Assembly (NCBI GenBank): GCA_020746835.1
Contig: JAGPNK010000004.1
Coordinates: forward strand, 1,984,001-2,048,000
Source: Stachybotrys elegans
Taxonomy: Eukaryota > Ascomycota > Sordariomycetes > Hypocreales > Stachybotryaceae
Reading direction: 5' to 3'
DNA length: 64,000 nt
The translations under genes and the position numbers were made by a program. Within the stretch, counting starts at the first letter, position 1. Every line of letters starts with the position of its first letter. This document shows, in pieces, positions 12,920 through 23,183 of this stretch. The notes under the pieces are model-generated. The model worked only from the letters and a program-made list of their open reading frames with translations, made no database searches and was not told where the DNA came from.

Positions 12920-13009
12920 GGTCACTACCAGGGTCGAACTGGTGACTTTTGCATTTCTGAGGCGGAGGCCGTATTAGTACAACACTCTAACCAACTGAGT
13001 TAAGCGACC
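12920..13009 (-). tRNA. tRNA-Ile (AAT anticodon) with 17-nt intron, copy 2
   Basis: Exon sequence is identical to the neighbouring copy; the whole gene is 90 nt because its intron is 17 nt instead of 15 and unrelated in sequence. It lies only 29 bp upstream (in transcription sense) of the other copy. No T-run lies in the 29-bp spacer, so its own Pol III termination signal is missing and read-through into copy 1 is likely. It has the same A10:U25 pair in the D arm. Confidence 0.95.
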
Positions 13010-14577
13010 GGATGATGGGTTGCGGCCGAGCAGAATCTGGTTATGAGCGCAGGGTGGTGGAGGAAGCGGGAGATGGAGACTCGACTTGGCAGTTCGTCCG
13101 AATCTCTGCTAATCGAAAACAAGGCACGGGAGTATAAAAAGCAAAACCAGGACAATATTATAAAAAACGAAACCAACAGTAATATGAGTAGTGGCAGTAT
13201 GGTCAGCAATATCAAGGGAGATCGCGTTTCACATTGACGGGCTACGGCTGCGAACCACGTGTTGCCAAAGCCAAATTCTAAATCCGGAAACGGCCTGCCT
13301 GCATGCATAAACTAATGTACCTGTAATCCGCCTTACTGTATTACAATGGATTCCGGATTGCATGTACGTGGTGATGGCTTCGTCAGCCGCTCCATTGAAG
13401 GATGCAAAGGTGTGTGAGTTTTGAGGGAAATGATCCCCCCGTCGACGTTGCAGCAGGCTCAGAGCAGAGAGGCACGGCACTTCGCAGAAATGGCCGTGGG
13501 AGGAGGCGATGGACGGTCATGGCGGCGAAGGCGCAGGGGGGAACCCGGCTCTCGAGCACACTATTGGACACTGACAACGGAGCGGGCGCTCGGGGTACCA
13601 TGGTGCTCAGGGATGTTTTAATGTTTGCGATGAATCTAGCAGAAAAAGATCCCGAGCGTGCACACAAGAAAGGATCGTGAGGCGAACAAAGCAAAGGGGT
13701 CTCTTGGACCAGCGGTCGAGTCATGGCGAATCGCAGGCTAGACGAATGAAGTGCCGGGCGCCGAAGCACCAGCTAGAGAACAAGAGGGAGATTGGATCGA
13801 GCTGTTTACACCGGCCCCCCTGCCTCCAAAGAGCCTAGATTGCAGACGGCACAGACGATCCACGTGGGGCAGCCGGCCGAGGCAGGGATGTCATCTCATC
13901 AGGAGACGAGGAATCTGTCAAGCCTGGGGGGATGGATGATGATGTTATTGACGGACCATGATCGCGATCCCGACGACGATAATCAGAGCAGACGAATGCA
14001 GCAACCACCAGCCACACAACATTGAAGGGGCAAAAAAAATGCAACAATGCAAATGAGGGGGGCTTCCAAAGTACATTTCTTGACGTTACATTTCTCACCG
14101 TCGAGAGAGAGGATTACCATGCTTGGCGTCACATTGTAAAATTAGGCCCCCAAGAGCCCAGTCTGGCCCTCCCCCCATCCCTGGTCGAGGCGATGCGGCG
14201 CCGCAGTCCAACGGATACCCGGTTCGTTATTTACGAACAGGACAAGAGGACGAACCCATTGCACCCTTGCGCTCTTCTCCTCCTGCTCCTCCACCTCCAC
14301 GCAACAATACCCTCCTCCTCCTTACCTTCTCCTCTCTGTCCCTCAAACTTCCAGACGCAACGCTTCCCCGCCATCGATCGTGCGCTTCGGCGCCCTCTGC
14401 CGGCCCATTCTCTCTCCCTTTTACCTCCAACAGAGACGACAAAGGAGACGGAAGAAGAAGGAGAGAATATTCCTCAAAATTGACGGCCTCCCACGGTGCT
14501 GCGCGGGTCCCGCCGCGCACGCGCACCCATAAACAAAACAAAACAACAAGAAAAATACACACCCAAGCGCAGAGGGA
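13010..14577. other. Intergenic, 1.6 kb
   Basis: 5' flank of the tRNA pair and of the PAN-like gene. The last 60 bp are rich in A and C (repeated AAACA), typical of a fungal 5' leader. Overlapping frames here, including one of 168 codons at 14123-14629, have no domain and run into the next gene in another frame. Confidence 0.5.
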
Positions 14578-15748
14578 ATGGAATACAGGCGAAAACGAGA
14601 CGAGGAAGAAGGTCAGGCAGACAGCGTAATGGACCCCTTTGACAACGCCAGCGTCATCGCCAGCACCACTGGCTCTGGCGTCGCGCACGGCACCGGCTCC
14701 CGCACCACCTCGGGCACCACGGGACTCTCTCTGGCCACGCCCTCGCCAAGTTCTTTCCCCCATCCGCCGCTACAGCTGCCAGAACCCGTCGCCGCCGCCA
14801 CTACCACCACCAAGAACCCAACCTCTCCCACAACCGCCGCCGCCGCTGCCGCCTCCAAACCCGGCGCCCACAAGCCCTCGCGCATCGTCTCCTGGTCCGA
14901 CCGCGGCAGGAGGAGAACGGCCGCCGCCGCTGCCGACCAGCAGGAAAAGTACACCTTCTACCGCGACCCGACGCCGCCCCCGCCCCCGACGTTTGAGCAG
15001 CCCTCGCTCAAGGGCGCGCCGCTCATTGCCGACGACGCCTACGACTACCGCTACGACCATGTCGCCCCGCCGGCTCCCCTCCCCGTCGCGAGGGTCTGCG
15101 GCCTGCCCAGGAGGGTGTTTCTGATGCTCCTCGCTGCGATTGTGCTTGTCGTGGTGCTGGCCGTGGGGATTGGCGTTGGTGTCGGCGTTGGCGTCAATGG
15201 AGACTCGGAGGATGGCCCGGATAGGCAGGACAAGTAAGTTTCTGTGGTGACAAGGACCAAAAAAGAAATTAGGCTTTGCTAACATGGAATGCAGTGCCGA
15301 GAGCAACCTCTCAATACCACCGTCATCAACCAACCCGCCCTCCTCCACCGAATCCTCCTCCGTATCAACATCCTCCCCCTCCTCCACACGGCCCTCCACC
15401 GAGCTCCCCACCACCGTGACGAGCAACCCCGCCATCACGACGCTCGTCGCATGTCCAGCCGCCAACGGCACGACCTTTGACGTGCCCGGCTCCGATGCGC
15501 GCTTCCTGCGCCTCTGCGGCGTCGACTACACGGGCCCCCGCGGCGCCGTCGACCTCGCCAACGTCTGGACGCCCACAATGGAGGACTGCATGATCCAGTG
15601 CGCCGGCTACACGGGCTGCGAGGCCTGCAGCTGGGGCGTCATCGAGGACGACCCTGGCAGCTATCACCGCTGCTGGATGAAGAAGAATATACGGGCGTCG
15701 AGCGACGTGCGCGACGGATGGGCGTTTGGAATTCTATTAGAGGATTAG
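14578..15748 (+). CDS. Type II membrane protein with C-terminal PAN/apple-like Cys domain
   Basis: Two exons, 14578-15233 and 15295-15748, encode 369 residues; the 61-nt intron has GTAAGT, GCTAAC and a CAG acceptor. The N-terminal 175 residues are low-complexity (Ala, Pro, Thr, Ser) and cytosolic. A single strongly hydrophobic segment (about residues 181-205) ends in alternating Gly-Val. Then come a Ser/Thr/Pro stalk likely to be O-glycosylated and a compact domain of about 95 residues with seven cysteines (VACPA, RLCGVDY, EDCMIQCAGYTGCEACSW, RCW). The cysteine spacing resembles the PAN/apple fold common on fungal surface proteins, which binds proteins or sugars. An in-frame ATG at 14629 (MDPFDNAS) is a good alternative start. 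The specific role is unknown. Confidence 0.8.
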
Positions 15749-16024
15749 GCGCATACTTTTTTATGGGAAGGGGTTACTTTATTTTTATATTACGATGTAA
15801 TGTACTAGATACCAGCATATCAGCATATAATATTCTTATGAATCTTCAAGCATTTGTTTGCTGTTCCTGTCTTGGTTGGTAGGGTTGTGTGTACGGGGAA
15901 GCATAGGGAAGCGGGTAAGTAATCCAATTGACTCATCCATTGACTCACAATCTATGAAACACATCGATCTAGACTCGACATCCCGCACTTACCACAACCG
16001 CAACTCAGACAACCTCTTGCCGCC

Positions 16025-17140
16025 ATGTCAGTGCAGACACAGACCTTTGCCACCGTGCCGGATTGGCTGCTGGCTCAATTGTCCAATCATCTGCCCTACT
16101 CCCTCCCTCTCCTCCGACGTCTGCAGTTCACCAAGCTCCCCCGCGGAACAAGTGAGCATGCGCGGATCGTCCTAGTCTCAGATGACACATCCACCTGCTT
16201 CACCGTCGCCTATGTCGACCCAGCCGGCGGTCCAGATACGCACATGTGGCTGTACTCGACCCTCGAAGACAAGCCCCTCCAGCACGCAGAAAAGGCACAT
16301 TACACCCAGCAGCTCGAGGCCACGATACAGGCCCTCGTCGCCATCTACAAAGACTATGGGAGGGAGACTTCCTATCCGGGCTGTGTGCTTCTGGGGACCG
16401 TACACTCAGAGGTGCGCGCGCTGCTGGAGCCGACGGGACGTGTGATTCCCCGTGCCGTGGGTGGCTACGACAAGTGGCTATTCAAGACGGAGGATCTGCC
16501 GCGGACAGAGGTTGCGCTGCCAGAGGGGATGTACTGGGACCGGGCTTCGCTGGAGGATTGCCGTGTGGTCGCGTCACGCACGAATCTGCCCCGACCGCCG
16601 TGAGTCTTCAACCCCCGAACATTGTATGAAAAGGAAGCTCATCATGTCCACCAGCGAGAAACTCGTGGCGTATCCCAGCCTCGTCATCAAACTCACCGAC
16701 GGAACACCAATCGTTTGGGCATTCCTCGGTAATACACTCCTCTTTCCATGCACCAAGACGGGAAGCTGACAGGACACAAGGGCCGGATGCGTCTCTGATG
16801 AGTCTGCACTGCGAGGTATGTCCCGATTCCCCTTTTCTTCTTCTTCCTCTCGTGTTTGAGCGGTGGGATATTGACACTTGCAGCCGCCGTATCGCGGGCG
16901 CGGACTGGCCAAGATCCTCGCGGCCAAGCTGCTTCGAGAGCGGACGGCTGACTTCGGTGTCGGGGAGCTGGGCTCGGCGGACGTGGCGCCGGATAACGTC
17001 GCGAGCCGGGCGGTCTGCAAGAGTCTTAACGGGACGACGTGGTGGGTTGTGTCATGGTAAGTGAACTGGTCATAGTGTTGTTGATTGCATTCTGATGACC
17101 TGCTGATAGGATCTTGTTGAAAGTTGGGGAGAAGGTGTAA
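16025..17140 (+). CDS. GNAT-superfamily (FR47/GLYAT-like) acyltransferase
   Basis: Five exons, 16025-16599, 16655-16728, 16781-16815, 16884-17056 and 17110-17140, give 295 residues in one frame. The splice sites were chosen to rebuild the family sequence: the third exon, only 35 nt, supplies GPDASLMSLHCE, which leads into PPYRGRGLAKILA. The latter is the acetyl/acyl-CoA pyrophosphate-binding loop (R-x-x-G-x-G/A) of GNAT enzymes. The N-terminal half resembles glycine-N-acyltransferase-like proteins. It presumably transfers an acyl group from CoA to an amine; the substrate cannot be inferred. A 15-nt-upstream alternative acceptor for exon 3 would bring in a stop codon, which supports the junction given. 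There is no signal peptide, so it is probably cytosolic. Confidence 0.8.
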
Positions 17141-17717
17141 GTCCTATATGCGGCAATCCTGTGACTCATGAAACGGCCAACATGAACAGCAAGCAGCACT
17201 GGCGTTTGCGCCAGAAAACATTGCAACTGAAAGCTTATTATTGAATAGAAGATAGAACATGTCACATGAAAATTTGAATCGTAAAACACAATTCATATTG
17301 CACAAGTTGTCATGAGAAGGACCATCCAAGTGCAGGGTAGGATTATTGGCATCCAATTCGTTCAAACCACTCCGACTCGCCAACACAAAGATCACACATC
17401 GTCACCGCATCACAAACGTGAAAACTCCTTTTAAATAGGTATCACGGATGGCAAGGCAAGAATATGCCTGCTTGTCACCAGCCTATGTGATCTTCAACGG
17501 TGATGCAGGCTATATCTACAACCTGGTCACCAACTAAACATCCCTGTCTGACCATTGCGACTCATGAGCCTTCCAACTCGTCTGTCAATTAAAAAAAAAA
17601 ACAACGAACCAAAAAACCCAAGACCCAAACTTAATATTCTCCAATGAAACACTGAGTCACAGCCCGGCGTTGTCCAACACCTCGCAACCTACCCTTAAAA
17701 CCTCCCCACGTGACCCA
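17141..17717. other. Intergenic, 0.6 kb
   Basis: 3' flank of the acyltransferase gene and promoter of guanylate kinase. AT-rich from 17200 to 17640. No gene seen. Confidence 0.5.
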
Positions 17718-18512
17718 ATGCCACCCACTTTCCCCTTCTCCATCCCACTTGGACGTCGCATCTTTTCCTCCTCGCCGGTGGCCTCTCGGTGCTGGGCTCC
17801 AAGCCGCATCCACCACCCCCCTCCTTCTCCCCTCCAGCAACACGCTGCCGCCGCCGTCCGATCCTTCGCCATGTCCGCCGCACCCAGCGACCGTCGCCCC
17901 GTCGTCATCTCCGGCCCCAGCGGCGTCGGCAAGGGCACCCTCTTCAAGATGCTCTTCGACCGTCACCCGGACATCTTTACGCTCTCCGTCTCCCACACCA
18001 CCCGCGGCCCTCGACCCGGCGAGCAGCACTCCGTCGACTACTACTACATTTCCAAGGATGAGTTCCGCGACCTCATCGCCAAAGACAAGTTCATCGAGCA
18101 GTACGTTCCTCCCTCCTTCCCCCCCACCTTCCCCCTCCTCCCAATGCCAAACTAAATCTTTGGATACAGCGCCGAGTTTGGCAGCAACATGTACGGCACG
18201 AGCAAGATGACCATCGAGGAGCAAACCGCCAAGGGCAAAGTCGTCGTCTTGGACATCGAGATGGAGGGCGTGAAGCAGGTCAAGCGCTCCAGCATCGACG
18301 CGCGCTACGTCTTCATCGCCCCGCCCGCCCCCGAGGAGCTCGAGAAGCGCCTGCGCGCCCGCGGCACCGAGGACGAGAACAGCATCCGCAAGCGCCTCGA
18401 CCGCTCCGTCCAGGAGCTCGAGTTTGGCAAGACGGCTGGCTTCGACAAGATCATCATCAACGACGACCTAGAGACGGCCTACAAGGAGCTCGAGGACTTT
18501 GTCTACCAGTAA
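17718..18512 (+). CDS. guk1: Guanylate kinase, possible mitochondrial N-terminal extension
   Basis: Two exons, 17718-18100 and 18170-18512, with a 69-nt intron. From the second ATG at 17871 the protein is 190 residues, the normal size of guanylate kinase. The P-loop GPSGVGKG is present, followed by the GMP-binding region ([17 protein letters not shown]) and the lid segment ([18 protein letters not shown]). It phosphorylates GMP to GDP with ATP in purine-nucleotide synthesis. The first ATG at 17718 is in frame and adds 51 residues lacking acidic side chains and rich in Arg, Ser and Ala ([26 protein letters not shown]), which looks like a mitochondrial presequence. The short form is surely made; the long form may give a second, mitochondrial product. 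Confidence 0.93.
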
Positions 18513-19088
18513 GCCATTGCATGGGATTGGGTTGGAATGCTGGAACAGGCTCCAACCATGGTTATGGCGTTGCTTGGCGGGCGTCTCTCTTCCTATGAGA
18601 TATGAAAACATAGACTGGCTTTTCGGGAGCACGGCTGGCTAGAGAACTTTCAAAGAAGTAAAATTAACTAAACATAACTGACGACTTCTCGTTCCTGTGT
18701 GTGTGGGCTGACATGCTGGCATGGTCTTGTTCTACCCCTCTGTGAAGCAAGAAATTGCAGTGAAGGGGCATCGCGCGCACACTTGCATGGGTAAGGTCAG
18801 ATAACACGGCATCCCATTAAGAAAATCTCACCCATAAGCAGCTTAAAAGGTCTCCTCAGTCAGCCTGCTCCCTGCCAAGTCTCGCATATTCCGCAATGAG
18901 CGGATCTCCATCGGCCTTAACCCTCATTCCAGATCGGACTTGAGCCTTGAAAGCTGCGGATATAACACCCGCCTCATCACCATGCCCGACCAACCACCAC
19001 CTTTAAAAAGCTCGTACGACAACCTCACAAGATAGCTCAGCATCATCTCTGACTCTCACCACATAAGTTCAAGTACCCAGCCAGCATC
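18513..19088. other. Intergenic, 0.6 kb
   Basis: 3' flank of guanylate kinase and promoter/5' leader of the GFA-type gene. Only short frames. No RNA gene recognised. Confidence 0.5.
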
Positions 19089-19594
19089 ATGTATTCGGGA
19101 AGTTGTCTCTGTGGCGCCATCCATTTCGAATGGGACGGTACGCTCTATACGCTTCTCGCTTGCACCGCTCATCTGACATAGATAGGCGAACCAACCAACG
19201 GCTGCCTATGCCACTGCCTCGATTGCCAAAAGTTTACAGGAAGCCCCTTTTCATGCAACGTTGCGGTCCCCAAGAAGGCGCTCCGAATCACAAAAGGCGC
19301 GCCCAAGGTATACCATAGCCATGGCGTGTCCGGGGGAAATGTCTTACGAAATTTCTGTGGGGGTAAGTCCCGACATAACGTCGCCCTTTACCAGGAGACG
19401 CCTTGCTAAGACTCACAGATTGCGGCTCAAGTCTCTGGAGCGACGCCGACCTGTTCCCTGGCATCTACCTGGTTAAAGCCGGCACACTCCACGGGGATGT
19501 CGTCAACTATCCCATGACTGAAGAGTATTTTACTATTCACCGAAGAAACTGTGTGAAGGCGGTCGATGGGGCGAAGCAGTTTGAGACGCAGTAA
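19089..19594 (+). CDS. GFA/CENP-V-type zinc protein (glutathione-dependent formaldehyde-activating family)
   Basis: Three exons, 19089-19137, 19186-19362 and 19419-19594, encode 133 residues, the full length for this small family. The metal-binding cysteines of the GFA fold are all present: SCLCG near residue 6, the CLCHCLDCQ cluster around residue 24, and FCGDCGS after the second intron. The family is named after a bacterial enzyme proposed to combine glutathione with formaldehyde; most fungal members have no proven substrate, so a thiol-adduct role is only family knowledge. Exon joins restore each cysteine motif exactly, which supports them. The gene ends 128 bp from the convergent ferric reductase gene. 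Confidence 0.9.
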
Positions 19595-19722
19595 TGCATG
19601 GTATAATGTCATTAATCAATATGTGGTATATGGCGGCTCTCGTCGGAGAAACCTCTAGCTATTGCGTCTAAGGACGCCGAATGATATATGGTATTATGCG
19701 AAAATCATAGCAGCTTCATCCC

Positions 19723-22121
19723 TTACCAGCTGAAACCCTCGTCTACAAGCACATACGGCCTCGTGGTCCCTGTAGACCCCAGAGACGTGACGGCCATGCG
19801 GACCTGATCAGCCATGCCAGGCGGACCCGAAACAACGATGCCAACAGGTCCTGCCTCCACCTTGTCCGAAACAAGCTCATTACGCACAATAGTGTCGATG
19901 GGCAGGCGAGAGCCCACGGTCGTCTTTACGACAACGCTGCGCGGCAGTCTCTCGACCAGATCCTCAGTCTCTCTCACCAGGCTTGAGTCACGCAGACCCC
20001 AGAACAGACGGGCGGGACGCACACCGTTCTCTTGTAGAAGTGGGAGAACCGTGGTGATACCCACACCGCCGACAATGCACACGATTCTAGTGCAATGACT
20101 AAGCTGGGACAGTGGCGATGAGTGGTAGGAGCCCTCGATAAACACAGGGATGCGCATGGAGCCTTGGGAGGAGGCGAGACGGTTGGTGAGTGTGCGGGTG
20201 AAGCCATCACGAGTACGCATCAAAAACGTAGCCTGACGCCGGGCCTTGACGAGAGCGCGCTCCCTGGTGGAGGTCTTGGGTACCTTGGGCAAGGAAGTGC
20301 CACTGGACTGGTCGGCCTTCTCAATGTCATCGATGCTGGTGCTCTTGACGGCCACGTCTTCTGGCGTCTCGAGACTGCTCTGACTCTCGTTGGCGTGCTC
20401 GTAGGCGTAAGATGAGGCCACCGAGAAAGGGTGCGTCTCCCAGAAGCGCCATGACAAAGTAGGGAAGCACAGGTAGGCAATGCCGCTGACAGAAGCTCCG
20501 TCGACGGTGACGCGTATATATTCGCCGTTGGAACCTTCGACAGCGGTGACGACGGCCGTGCGCGGGCCGTTGAGGATCATGCGAACCGCACGTAGCAACC
20601 AGTCGGTAGCCCAAATGCCCGAGGCGATGAACATATAGATCTCGTAACCCCAGTTGTATGTGTAGCAGTACCAGATGTGGTAGTAGTAGCCGATGAGGAA
20701 AATGAGCGCAAGGAGCTGATGGGTGGCAAGGAAGGCCTGGTAGAAGCGTTGACGGACGACGAGCAGCGATGAGGGAACGATGGCACAGGCGGCGACAGTT
20801 CCCACAATACCCCAGATCCAGTACTCGCGGACCAGCTCAGCTTCATAGTCGCCAAATTGAACGTAGTAGACGAGAAGCATGATGGAGTGTAGAACAGTAT
20901 GCAGAATGGTCCAGTACCCGAGCCATCGGTGCAGCAGCAGGAAGGTACCGTGGCTCCAGTCGGTGATGTAGAGGAGAATGTTGTTGCGGGCAGAAAAGAC
21001 GAACATGGCCACCATGTTTCCCATGGCCATGTTGCCGGCACGGTTGCCAATAGTGCTGATCTCTTGCTCCTGCAGGCTGCCAAATGTGCTCTGGGGGTGG
21101 GTGTTGACGTAGGGACCCAGGAGGAATACGAGGTTGAGGAGTGTGATGAGCCCAATGTACAAAGCTTGACCACGGGTAGGCACCAGACCACCACCGGCCA
21201 AAGTAGCCGAGGGCGTACGGTGAGAGGAGCCCCAGAGCGGAGGGTGGTTGAGGTTGGAGTTGATCCAAGTCCAGGTACTCGACTCATTAATGGATGGCAC
21301 GAAGCGGAACAGGGAGAAGACGACGGGAACGAAGAGGGCGACCAGCATTACGGTAATACTGCAACAGTTAGCATTGGATTGGTGAAAATGGATTGAAAAA
21401 CATACGTGTAGGTGGAATGTCCGATCTCGTTGGTCTCAAAGTCGGTCATGCCATTGTACTGAAGCTGCCATGGGGCGGTAGGGACGATGCTGGTACGGTT
21501 CAGAGGTTGGCGAGGCACCATGACAGGCAGAGGGCTGTCGAAAACTTCCTCCTCCTGTTCCACTTCCGCTCCGCCATGGCCATGCTGTCGCTTGGTCTTA
21601 CGGCGGCTGTGATCACCATGATCCATACCCTCTTGGCTGCTGTCTTCTTCCTCGTTGGAAGGGCTGGTCATGTTGCTACCAGCTCTCCTCTCATCTTCGC
21701 GAGCTCCCCTTAGAGCCTCGCCGTAGGTCATGGCAGGTACCATGCTCCAGTCGCCAATCGTTCCGGTACCGAGATGGCCAGCCCAGTAATACTCAATCTC
21801 ATTGATTGGGGGCATGTCGCTGTGGCCACAGTGCATGTCGATGCAGAGGGCCATGCTGCGGAGGAAAGCCTCGTCGGTAGTATAACATTCTGGAGGCGTG
21901 GTGGATGGGTTGTGGACGGTGCCGTGGTTCTCGTCGCTGTCTTGGGGTGTGCAGAGAAGCGCAGAGTTCCTCAGGACACCACGGCATGCAAAGGCGCAAG
22001 GCAGACTGCTGCCACTGTATAGCGTCTTTCCCCAGCCGATGAGACCCGTGCCATCTGCAGCGACAGGGGCCACATGGGCAATGGCGGCGATGAGGCCCAA
22101 CGTGGTGAGCGTGGGCGACAT
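19723..22121 (-). CDS. Ferric (metallo)reductase, FRE/NOX family
   Basis: Two exons, 22121-21406 and 21358-19723, joined across a 47-nt intron with GCTAAC, give 783 residues. A signal peptide (residues 1-22) is followed by a Cys-rich extracellular region and a hydrophilic His/Asp/Arg segment (MDHGDHSRRKTKRQHGHGG). The ferric-reductase membrane domain carries the expected paired histidines (LLLHRWLGYW, ILHTVLHS, ATHQLLALIFL) for two haems. The cytosolic side has the FAD motif HPFSVASS near residue 548 and the NADPH loop GGVGIT near 669, ending in the family's aromatic terminus (EGFSW). It should pass electrons from NADPH through FAD and haem to extracellular Fe(III) or Cu(II) for uptake. It lies just downstream of the PLP-rhodanese gene, on the same strand and 1.06 kb away, so a link to metal handling by that cluster is possible but unproven. 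Confidence 0.93.
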
Positions 22122-23183
22122 GTTGAACGTGTGGTGATGGTGCTATACAAGACACGTGCGAGACACGACTCGAGGAGGAACCTCAGTCTTTTGGTCGTCT
22201 CCCTCGATTCGATGATACAATGCAGGATGCAAGAGGATAGATCGAGGGTGGACCTGAAAGAAAAGAGAAACAGAGAAGAAAAGAGCCCGGCAGTGAGTTA
22301 GTTTTGCATGGTAAGACCCTGTCTGAGGAGCAAGTTTCGCTGAGCTGAGATGATGGACCCCAGGCTTGGCCTTCAATAATGAGGGGGTATGAGAAGACTG
22401 TCATCCATACTATCCAGGCAGCCGGGAGCGCTATTACTCGAGGAGCACGGCCTAGCAGGGGAGACTCTTGCCCGAGCCGTTACGGGGCCGTCTTCCGCTC
22501 CAAAGTAGCCTTATGCTTATCACGGAGGAAGACAGATGGACCGGGGGGCTGGAATGTGGTGTCGCGACCCTGGTCGATGTAACTTGCTCATATTGCCTCA
22601 AATTGAATGTGCGCAGGTAACGGCCTGGGCAAGCCGTCAGACGGCCAATCACTACCCACGCAAGCTGTCACCCACCTCTCGCCCTCGTGGCAAAGTGCTG
22701 ATTGTGTGTGCTCGTAGAATGGCCGCCCTTGGCGTCCGTCGGAAATCTGGGACTGGACTGTTGGCGGAAGCTGGATTTGGCGAAAAGGAAGCCAACAGTC
22801 ACCATCGAACCATTTTGCGTTGTGCCAAGTCGGAGTTCGGTTGGCTGTGACGAGTCTTGTGGTGGTCAACGAATTCAATGACCGAGGGCAGAAGGCGGAT
22901 GGACTAGTACCGAATGCCGAGGAGAAACAATTTGCAAATCTTGATTGCGACCGAGGACAAGTCCTTGGTGATGATACTTATGAAGTAACAGAAAACAAAG
23001 AGAAACATGAGGAAGGGAAGAACGTACCCAGAAAGAAGGAAGAGCTGCGATGCACTTGCACCTGCCTCGTGACACAGATCCGCCTCCACAACCAATGCGG
23101 AAGGCGTGAGCCTGAGAATGCCCTCACTTCATCAAAATTTCATTTTCATTACTCATCCTGATGACCTTTTGAACTGAAAGATC
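22122..23183. other. Intergenic, promoter of ferric reductase
   Basis: 1.06 kb between the 3' end of the PLP-rhodanese gene and the ferric reductase start, both on the minus strand. No gene seen; I did not find a clear iron-regulator (GATA-type) site by eye. Confidence 0.5.

Noticed and set aside
14123..14629. 168-codon plus-strand frame
   Set aside because: Lies in the leader of the PAN-like gene and overlaps its start in another frame; low complexity.
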